From contig JAAZHF010000043.1 of the NCBI GenBank assembly GCA_012510865.1, forward strand, positions 1 to 6,229: a stretch of 6,229 bases of DNA. Reading direction: 5' to 3'. Below the pieces are notes generated by a model, which worked only from the letters and a program-made list of their open reading frames with translations, did not search any database and had not been told where the DNA came from. The position numbers were made by a program, and so were the translations under genes. Shown in pieces: positions 1 to 4,709 of this stretch (the first letter of the stretch is position 1; each line of letters opens with the position of its first letter). The stretch is from Gammaproteobacteria bacterium. GTDB lineage: Bacteria; Pseudomonadota; Gammaproteobacteria; Xanthomonadales; Xanthomonadaceae.

Positions 1-1
1 G

Positions 2-640
2 CCGCTGCGCATCGACAACCTGGTGATCACCGCGCCCGGCGGCTGCACGGCCGAGGCGCGCAACGCCGCCACCGGCAAGTACCGCAGCGTGTTCTAGTTC
101 GAGCTGCCGCAGCAGGGCACCTACCGCATCGCGGTGGTCAATGCCGGGCTCAGCGCGAGCTGGCAGGAGGACGGCAAGCCGAAGCGCTGGCGCGGCGACG
201 CCGCCGCCTTCGAGGCCGAAGTGCCGAAGGGCGCGCCGGGGCTGACGGTCACGCAGAGCGTCAGCCGCATCGAGACCTTCGTCACCAACGGCTCGCCCAC
301 CACGGACAACCTCCGGCCCGGCAACCAGGGGCTGGAGCTGGTGCCGGTGACCCATCCCAATGATCTCTTCGCCGGCGAGGAAGCGCGCTTCCGCGTGCTT
401 GCCGACGGCGAGCCCGCGGCCGGGGTCGAGTTCGAAATCACCCGCGGCGGCACCCGCTACCGCAATGCCCAGGAGGAGATCCTGGCCACCACCGACGCCA
501 ACGGCGAGTTCACGGTGACCTGGCCGGAAGCCGGCATGTACTGGCTCGAGGCCAACCTGCGCGACGACCGCGCGACCTTGCCCCAGGCCAACGCCCGCCG
601 CCTGGGCTACGTGGCCACGCTGGAAGTGCTGCCGCAGTAA
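2..640 (+). pseudogene. DUF4198 domain-containing periplasmic protein, 5'-partial, interrupted by an in-frame amber codon
   Basis: The frame enters from the left edge and ends in TAA at 638-640. The first 31 codons read as family sequence ([14 protein letters not shown], then ATGKYRSVF). They are followed by TAG at 95-97, and the same frame resumes at once with FELPQQGTYRIAVVNAG. No frameshift is needed, so a single base change, for example GAG or GAC-like to TAG, explains the break. Downstream are hallmarks of DUF4198 proteins: KRWRG, TQSVSRIETFVT, LELVPVTHPNDLFAGE, a beta-sandwich-like stretch ending GGTRYR, and the C-terminal YWLEA and LGYVATLEVLP. DUF4198 proteins are secreted to the periplasm and often sit in metal- or iron-uptake and flavin redox clusters; their biochemical role is not firmly known. 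The signal peptide would lie upstream of the window. Restart at GTG 134 is possible but would remove the N-terminal half of the domain. The stop overlaps the next start by one base. Whether the gene is truly dead or the base is wrong cannot be decided here. Confidence 0.8.
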
Positions 641-1671
641 TGGAGGCGCACGCCGGCCCCGGCGCGCATCCCGCCCACGCGGTGCACGCGCTGGGCGGCG
701 CCACCATGGGCACGCTCTGGCACGCGTCGGTGTCGGCGCCGCCCGGTGCCGACCTGCACCCGCTGCACGACGGCATCCAGGCCTGCCTGGACCAGGTGGT
801 CGCGCAGATGAGCACCTGGGACGCCGGCTCCGACATCAGCCGCTACAACCGCGCGCCCGCCGGCACCTGGCAGGCCCTGCCGCAGCCGTTCTTCGACGTG
901 CTGCGCGAGGCCCTGTCGATCGCCGACGCGTCCGGCGGCGCGTGCGATCCCACCGTGGGGCCGCTGGTGGAGGCCTGGGGCTTCGGCCCCGGCGGCCGCG
1001 GCGGTGCGGTGCCCGACGCAGGCACGCTGGCGGCCGCGCGCGCGCGGGTCGGCTGGCGCCGCGTCGAGCTGGACGTCGACGGCCGCCGGGCCCTGCAGCC
1101 CGGCGGCGTCGGCCTGGACCTGTCCGGCATCGCCAAGGGCCACGGCGTGGACGCCGCGGTGGCCTGGCTGCGCGCGCGCGGCGTGCCGGCGGCGCTGGTC
1201 GAGGTCGGCGGCGAACTGCGCGGCTACGGCCGCAAGCCCGACGGCCGGCCCTGGCAGGTGCTGGCGGAGGCCTGGCCGGACGACGGCGCGGACGACGGCC
1301 CGGAGGGCGACGCGGCGGCCGCCCGCGATCCCGCCGCCGCCATGGCGCCCTGCGTCCTGGCCCTGGACGACGCCGCGGTGGCGACCTCGGGCGACCGCTG
1401 GCACCGCTTCGAACGCGACGGCCGCCTGTACTCGCACACGATCGATCCCCGCACCGGCGCTCCGGTGGGCCACGCGCCGGCCGCGGTGACCGTGGTCGCC
1501 GCCACCGCGCTCGCGGCCGACGCCTGGGCGACCGCATTCACCGTGCTCGGCGCCGGGGAGGGCCTCGCGCTGGCCCGCGCACGCGGCATCGCCGCGCGCT
1601 TCGTGCTGCGCGGCGACGATGGCCCGCGCGAATGCGCCACCGATGCCTTCGCGCGGTGGCTGTCGGCGTGA
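640..1671 (+). CDS. apbE: FAD:protein FMN transferase (ApbE family)
   Basis: The 343-residue product matches the full length of ApbE enzymes, which use FAD and Mg2+ to attach FMN covalently to a Ser/Thr of target flavoproteins. Family motifs appear in order: GGATMGT (19-25), MSTWDAGSDISRYN (57-70), VGPLVEAWGFGP (106-117), the FAD-binding GLDLSGIAKGHGVD (158-171), VEVGGELRGYG (187-197), AVATSGD (246-252), HTIDPRTG (266-273, His266) and AADAWATAFTVLG (292-304), whose Asp294 and Thr298 match the usual Mg2+ ligands. The ATG lies inside the TAATG that ends the DUF4198 gene, and no earlier ATG or GTG is in frame. GGAAG at 622-626 is a distant ribosome binding site, so coupling is likely. No signal peptide or lipobox is visible, although many ApbE proteins are periplasmic. 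An acidic, Ala-rich stretch (about 214-236) looks like a loop insertion. The stop overlaps the next gene by four bases. The family is certain; the target protein is inferred to lie upstream. Confidence 0.95.
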   Translation: MEAHAGPGAHPAHAVHALGGATMGTLWHASVSAPPGADLHPLHDGIQACLDQVVAQMSTWDAGSDISRYNRAPAGTWQALPQPFFDVLREALSIADASGGACDPTVGPLVEAWGFGPGGRGGAVPDAGTLAAARARVGWRRVELDVDGRRALQPGGVGLDLSGIAKGHGVDAAVAWLRARGVPAALVEVGGELRGYGRKPDGRPWQVLAEAWPDDGADDGPEGDAAAARDPAAAMAPCVLALDDAAVATSGDRWHRFERDGRLYSHTIDPRTGAPVGHAPAAVTVVAATALAADAWATAFTVLGAGEGLALARARGIAARFVLRGDDGPRECATDAFARWLSA

Positions 1672-3362
1672 GTACCGCACGCTTCCCGGCCGGCGCGCGC
1701 GCCGCGCAGGCCTGCATCCTGCTGGTCCTGTGCGCGCTGGCCGCCGCGTTCGTCCCGATGCACGAGGCACCCTGGTGGCCGGCCGCCCCGTCCCCGGCCC
1801 AGGCGTGGCTGGCGGGCCTGCTCGCGGCCGCCTACGTCGGCGCCAGCGCCGCGCAGCTGTGGCGCGCGCGCCGCCGCGAACAGGCCCGCGCGGCGGCCGA
1901 GTCCGCCGCGGCCGGCATCCCCGCCGACGGCGAATGGCTGGTCGTGCACGCCAGCCAGACCGGCCAGGCACTGGAGCTGGCGCAGCGCACCGTGGACTCG
2001 CTGCGCGCCGCCGGCCTGCCCGCGCGCCTGCGCGGCATCGGCGCGCTCGACGCGGCGACCCTCGCGCCCGCGCGCCAGGCGCTGTTCGTCGCCAGCACCA
2101 CCGGCGAGGGCGACCCTCCCGACCCGGCCGCGGCCTTCGTCCGCGACACCATGCACCCCGGGCTGGCATTGCCCGGCCTGCGCTACGCCGTGCTGGCGCT
2201 GGGCGACCGCAGCTACCGGAACTACTGTGCCTTCGGCCACGCGCTCGACGCCTGGCTGCGTGGCGCCGGCGCGCGCCCGCTGTTCGACGTCGTCGAGGTC
2301 GACAACGGCGACCCCGCCGCGCTGCGCCGCTGGCAGCACCACCTCGGCGTCGCCGCCGGGGCGCCGGAGCTGCGCGACTGGTCGCCGGCGCGCTACGCAC
2401 CCTGGACCCTGGCCGCGCGCCGCGAGCTCAACCCCGGCAGCGCGGGCGGTTCCGTGCACGAGCTCCGGCTGTCGCCGCCGACCGGCAGCGATCCACGCTG
2501 GCGCGCCGGCGACATCGCCGAGATCGGGCCGCGCCAGGCGCCCGCCGCGGTGGTCGCACTGCTCGTGGCCACCGGCCTCGACCCCGCGACCCGGGTGCAC
2601 GCCGGCGAGGTCCGCGCGTCGCTGCGCGACCTGCTCGCCCGATCGCACCTGCCCGACCCCGGCGAGGTCCGCGGACTGGACGCGCAGGCCCTGGCATCGC
2701 GCCTGCGGCCGCTGCCGCACCGTGAATACTCGATCGCCTCGGTGCCGGGCGAAGGCCCGCTGCGTCTGCTGCTGCGGCGCATGCTGCGCCCCGACGGCAG
2801 TCCCGGCATCGGCAGCGGCTGGCTGTGCGACCACGTGCCGCGCGGGGGCAGGGTCGACCTGCGCATCCGCGCCAACCCCGGCTTCCACGGCCCCGGCGCG
2901 GACGTGCCGCTGGTGCTGGTCGGCAACGGCACCGGCATCGCCGGCCTGCGCTCGCACCTGGCCGAACGCATCGCCGCCGGTGGCCATCGCAGCTGGCTGC
3001 TGTTCGGCGAGCGCCACGCGGCCTGCGACTTCCACCTGCGCGAGGACGTCCTGCGCTGGCTCGGCGAAGGCCGCCTGGCGCGCCTGGACCTCGCGTTCTC
3101 GCGGGATGCCTCGGGCGCCGGCCTGCCCGGCCCGGCCGACGGCGGCGCGCGTGCGGCGGTCCATCCCGGCTACGTGCAGGACGCACTGCGCGCCGGCGCC
3201 GCGCGCCTGCGCGAGTGGGTCGACGACGGCGCCACGATCCTGGTCTGCGGCAGCCTGCAGGGCATGGCGCCCGGCGTGGACGCCGTGCTGCGCGAGGTCC
3301 TTGGCGACGGCCGCGTCGAGGACCTGCGGGCCGCGGGCCGCTATCGCCGGGACGTCTACTGA
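1668..3362 (+). CDS. Membrane-anchored CysJ-like diflavin reductase (flavodoxin + FAD/NADPH reductase)
   Basis: The product is 564 residues from GTG 1668, which overlaps the apbE stop as GTGA. Two hydrophobic helices (about 11-30 and 43-65) precede a basic RARRREQAR stretch, placing the rest in the cytoplasm. The flavodoxin domain (about 88-235) has the FMN loops HASQTGQALELA (94-105), ASTTGEGDPPDPAA (142-155) and ALGDRSYRNYCAFG (177-190). The reductase part has the FAD motif REYS (352-355), GSGWL (382-386), the NADPH loop VGNGTGIAGLR (418-428), FSRD (477-480; Ser478 and Arg479 suit the NADPH 2'-phosphate), YVQDALR (502-508), VCGS (526-529) and a CysJ-like end, RYRRDVY. CysJ proper is soluble and pairs with CysI, which is absent here, so sulfite reductase is unlikely. 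I infer that electrons go from NADPH to a membrane or periplasmic acceptor, perhaps a PepSY protein for ferric reduction. Differences from CysJ are a Gly/Ala/Pro-rich insertion (about 481-501), loss of the Lys before YVQ, and CGS instead of CGD. No Shine-Dalgarno sequence is visible at the start, so coupling is expected. Confidence 0.9.
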   Translation: MSTARFPAGARAAQACILLVLCALAAAFVPMHEAPWWPAAPSPAQAWLAGLLAAAYVGASAAQLWRARRREQARAAAESAAAGIPADGEWLVVHASQTGQALELAQRTVDSLRAAGLPARLRGIGALDAATLAPARQALFVASTTGEGDPPDPAAAFVRDTMHPGLALPGLRYAVLALGDRSYRNYCAFGHALDAWLRGAGARPLFDVVEVDNGDPAALRRWQHHLGVAAGAPELRDWSPARYAPWTLAARRELNPGSAGGSVHELRLSPPTGSDPRWRAGDIAEIGPRQAPAAVVALLVATGLDPATRVHAGEVRASLRDLLARSHLPDPGEVRGLDAQALASRLRPLPHREYSIASVPGEGPLRLLLRRMLRPDGSPGIGSGWLCDHVPRGGRVDLRIRANPGFHGPGADVPLVLVGNGTGIAGLRSHLAERIAAGGHRSWLLFGERHAACDFHLREDVLRWLGEGRLARLDLAFSRDASGAGLPGPADGGARAAVHPGYVQDALRAGAARLREWVDDGATILVCGSLQGMAPGVDAVLREVLGDGRVEDLRAAGRYRRDVY

Positions 3363-3371
3363 GGACGCGCG

Positions 3372-3399
3372 CGGGTCGGACCGGGCTGGGGTCGACCCG
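3372..3399. terminator. Inverted repeat between convergent genes, possible bidirectional terminator
   Basis: CGGGTCG (3372-3378) pairs perfectly with CGACCCG (3393-3399), leaving a 14-base loop in which CC/GG can pair further. It fills most of the 55-bp gap between the convergent diflavin reductase and HutD-family genes, where a shared terminator would be expected. There is no T-tract on either strand, so a classical intrinsic terminator is not supported. In DNA of this GC content such a stem could arise by chance. The segment also contains the perfect palindrome GGGTCGACCC (3389-3398). Confidence 0.35.
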
Positions 3400-3417
3400 G
3401 GCCCGCCACTCCGCGGC

Positions 3418-4023
3418 TCAGCGGTCCACCGGGTCGCCCTGCACCAGCAGCAGCTCGCCCGCGCCCTCGAGAACGTGCCGGTGGCGCGATCCACCCGCGG
3501 AGAGCAGCGCACTGTTGCCCCTTTCGAGCAGCGGGAGCGCATTGCGTTCGCCGATCGTGGCCCGACCGGCCACCACGTGCACCGCCCAGGTGCTCGCGGG
3601 GTCGACGAACAGCAGCATCGACCCCACCAGCGGCCGGTGCAGCACGCGCGGCGCCACGCGCTCCCCTCGCCACATCAGGTTGAATACCTCGACCCGTCCG
3701 GCGCGCAGGCGCGCATGCACCACGGCGTCGCCGCTGAAGCGCTGGCGCCCGTGCGGCGGCGCGAGCAGGTGCTCGGACCCGTCGCCGAAATCCAGGGCCA
3801 GGCCTTCGCCTGCCAGCAGCACCTGCTCGCGCTGGATGCCGGGGAAGGACGAGTACGGGGAGTCGGCCTCGATCTCGGCGATCGACAGGCGCCAGTCCCA
3901 ACCCTCCCCGACGCCCGCCGCTGCCGCATGGATCTCGCGCGTCCAGCCCAGGCCGTTGCGCCAGCGCAGGCGCCGGTAGCCGCAGGCCGGGAGATGCCGC
4001 GCGAAGGCCGCGTCGCTGGACAT
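3418..4023 (-). CDS. HutD/Ves family protein (cupin-like)
   Basis: The 201-residue product is the usual length for the HutD/Ves family. Conserved blocks are WRNGLGWTREIH (21-32), DWRLSIAEIEADSPYSSFPG (43-62), the REQVLLAGEGLALDF strand pair (65-79), FSGD (96-99) and VEVFNLMWR (111-119). These proteins form a double-stranded beta-barrel of the cupin superfamily. Pseudomonas HutD is tied to histidine utilisation, possibly sensing formiminoglutamate; E. coli Ves is a cold- and stress-related homologue of unclear function. No hut gene is present in the window, so a role in histidine catabolism is not supported by context. The ATG at 4023-4021 is chosen because family similarity begins within about 15 residues of it. 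The frame could be extended by 37 residues, but that stretch is low-complexity Arg/Ala/Gly and unlike the family. No good Shine-Dalgarno sequence precedes the start. The gene points toward the redox operon, 55 bp from its stop, and is probably transcribed alone. Confidence 0.88.
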   Translation of the reverse strand: MSSDAAFARHLPACGYRRLRWRNGLGWTREIHAAAAGVGEGWDWRLSIAEIEADSPYSSFPGIQREQVLLAGEGLALDFGDGSEHLLAPPHGRQRFSGDAVVHARLRAGRVEVFNLMWRGERVAPRVLHRPLVGSMLLFVDPASTWAVHVVAGRATIGERNALPLLERGNSALLSAGGSRHRHVLEGAGELLLVQGDPVDR

Positions 4024-4029
4024 GTCGCC

Positions 4030-4058
4030 AGTGTAGCGCCGCGCCGCGGATGCACGGA
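4030..4058 (-). promoter_or_regulatory. Candidate -10 element for a leaderless hutD-family transcript
   Basis: Read on the minus strand, TACACT (4035-4030) lies six bases before the ATG of the HutD-family gene. A start site at the normal distance from this -10 would fall at or next to the ATG and give a leaderless mRNA. This would agree with the missing Shine-Dalgarno sequence. The region about 17 bp further upstream (TCCGTG) is a poor match to a -35 box, so the call is weak. Confidence 0.25.
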
Positions 4059-4069
4059 GGCGCGCGGGA

Positions 4070-4160
4070 CGCGTCCCTGCGTCCCCGCACGCCGTGCTGC
4101 CGGACGGATGCCGCCAGGCGCCGCCCGATGGCATCCGCCTCGTACCGGCGCGTCCCTGCG
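4070..4160. repeat. 12-bp direct repeat pair in the hutD-comEA gap
   Basis: CGCGTCCCTGCG occurs at 4070-4081 and again at 4149-4160, 79 bp apart, both inside the 157-bp gap between two minus-strand genes. The first copy overlaps the perfect 12-bp palindrome GGGACGCGTCCC (4066-4077). The copies are exactly 12 bases, with no extension either side. The motif is built of common high-GC words, so the pair may be coincidental. No coding frame in this gap looks like a gene. Confidence 0.35.
4105..4137 (-). terminator. Inverted repeat downstream of comEA-type gene, possible terminator
   Basis: CGGATGCC (4105-4112) pairs perfectly with GGCATCCG (4130-4137), an 8-bp stem around a 17-base loop that itself contains GGCGCC. 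On the minus strand it begins 43 bases past the comEA-type stop and well before the HutD-family start, the right place for a terminator separating the two genes. It is not followed by a T-tract, so termination is inferred from position and symmetry only. Confidence 0.35.
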
Positions 4161-4180
4161 CCCGGAACGGAGCGGACCGG

Positions 4181-4510
4181 TCAGGGCGTCGGCGCGGCCG
4201 CGGGCTTGCTGGCCGCGGGCTTCGCCGTGGCGGGCGCGGCGGCGCCGACCACGATCCGGTCGCGGTTGCGTTCGATCGTCTTCAGGCCGACGCCCTTGAC
4301 GTTGGCGAGCTCGTCGGCGCTCTTGAAGGCACCGTTCGCCTTCCGGTAGGCCACGATGGCCTCGGCCTTCGCCGCCCCGATGTTGACCAGCACGCGCTCG
4401 ATGGTCTCGGCGTCGGCGGTGTTGATGTTGACCTTCTCGCTGGCGAACGCGCTGCCGGCCATGAGCAGCGACAGCAGCACGGGTGCAAGCACGGACTTCA
4501 GGGGAATCAT
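4181..4510 (-). CDS. comEA: Secreted ComEA-family helix-hairpin-helix DNA-binding protein
   Basis: The product has 109 residues. Residues 1-24 form a Sec signal peptide: Lys5, a hydrophobic core VLAPVLLSLLMAG and an AFA cleavage site before SEKVN. Residues 26-87 are one ComEA-type HhH domain: VNINTADAETIERV, a first hairpin at NIGAAKAEAIVAYR (43-56), NGAFKSADEL (59-68) and a second hairpin VKGVGLKTIE (71-80). The tail (about 90-109) is an Ala/Pro/Lys-rich unstructured segment. ComEA proteins bind double-stranded DNA in the periplasm and pull it in during natural transformation; small single-HhH proteins like this are common in Gram-negative bacteria. The first hairpin lacks the usual Pro-Gly. 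The start at 4510 is fixed by a strong AAGGAG and by the signal peptide. An in-frame ATG at 4540 has no ribosome binding site. A TGGAAT at 4539-4534 (minus strand) could be a -10, but no -35 is clear. No other competence gene is in view, so function rests on family alone. Confidence 0.88.
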   Translation of the reverse strand: MIPLKSVLAPVLLSLLMAGSAFASEKVNINTADAETIERVLVNIGAAKAEAIVAYRKANGAFKSADELANVKGVGLKTIERNRDRIVVGAAAPATAKPAASKPAAAPTP

Positions 4511-4516
4511 GGTGCT

Positions 4517-4522
4517 CTCCTT
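4517..4522 (-). promoter_or_regulatory. Shine-Dalgarno site of the comEA-type gene
   Basis: On the minus strand AAGGAG is followed by six bases and then the ATG at 4510-4508. This is near-consensus sequence and good spacing. It decides the start against upstream in-frame ATGs at 4540 and 4600, which lack such a site. Confidence 0.85.
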
Positions 4523-4647
4523 GCGTATGTTGGATTCCATCGCCGGGCCGTCCTGGCACCGGCAGGGCCAGTCTCCGGCCCCGCCGCCCGCCCGGTCCAT
4601 CGCCGCGGCGCCCGCGCCCTTGACGGTGTCCCGCGCCCCGCCGCGTC

Positions 4648-4677
4648 CGGAAACCCCGACCCCGGGGGGCGTAGAAT
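4648..4677 (+). promoter_or_regulatory. Candidate promoter of the M20 peptidase gene
   Basis: TAGAAT at 4672-4677 matches the -10 consensus at five of six positions and lies 32 bases before the ATG at 4710, so transcription could start near 4684 with a short leader. A poor -35-like CGGAAA (4648-4653) lies 18 bp upstream. A small inverted repeat, ACGGT (4679-4683) with ACCGT (4687-4691), falls at the predicted start site and could be a 5' hairpin or operator half-sites, but five base pairs is weak. The divergent comEA-type gene starts 199 bp away, so both promoters share this region. Confidence 0.45.
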
Positions 4678-4698
4678 CACGGTTTCACCGTTGAACGC

Positions 4699-4702
4699 AG
4701 GA
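4699..4702 (+). promoter_or_regulatory. Ribosome binding site of the M20 peptidase gene
   Basis: AGGA is followed by seven bases and the ATG at 4710. It supports this ATG as the start: the N-terminus that follows (MDTSLIDPTRAERFV) leads directly into the family's conserved helix, and no better upstream start exists in the frame. Confidence 0.6.
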
Positions 4703-4709
4703 CTCCCCC

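Noticed and set aside
942..1667. Upstream extension of the reductase frame into apbE (start at 942)
   Set aside because: Residues encoded before GTG 1668 are an Arg/Ala/Gly-rich shadow of apbE. The GTGA overlap and the hydrophobic N-terminal helix support 1668.
607..2400. A 597-codon minus-strand open frame across apbE and the start of the reductase
   Set aside because: Its translation is mostly Arg/Ala/Gly/Pro low complexity. It is antisense to two well-supported genes and has no domain-like motif.
1668..3362. Annotation as sulfite reductase subunit CysJ
   Set aside because: The N-terminal membrane helices, the absence of CysI nearby, the operon with apbE and DUF4198, and motif differences argue for a different electron acceptor.
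1224..3542. A 772-codon minus-strand open frame across the reductase gene
   Set aside because: It is antisense to a gene with complete FMN, FAD and NADPH motifs. Its own sequence has no family pattern.
2227..4299. A 690-codon plus-strand frame running from inside the reductase across the HutD-family gene into the comEA-type gene
   Set aside because: Its product is Arg/Ala/Pro/Ser-rich and crosses three genes on both strands. It is a shadow frame.
4620..4625. TTGACG resembling a -35 box upstream of the peptidase gene
   Set aside because: It lies 46 bp from the TAGAAT -10 element, too far, and no -10-like sequence occurs at 16-18 bp from it.
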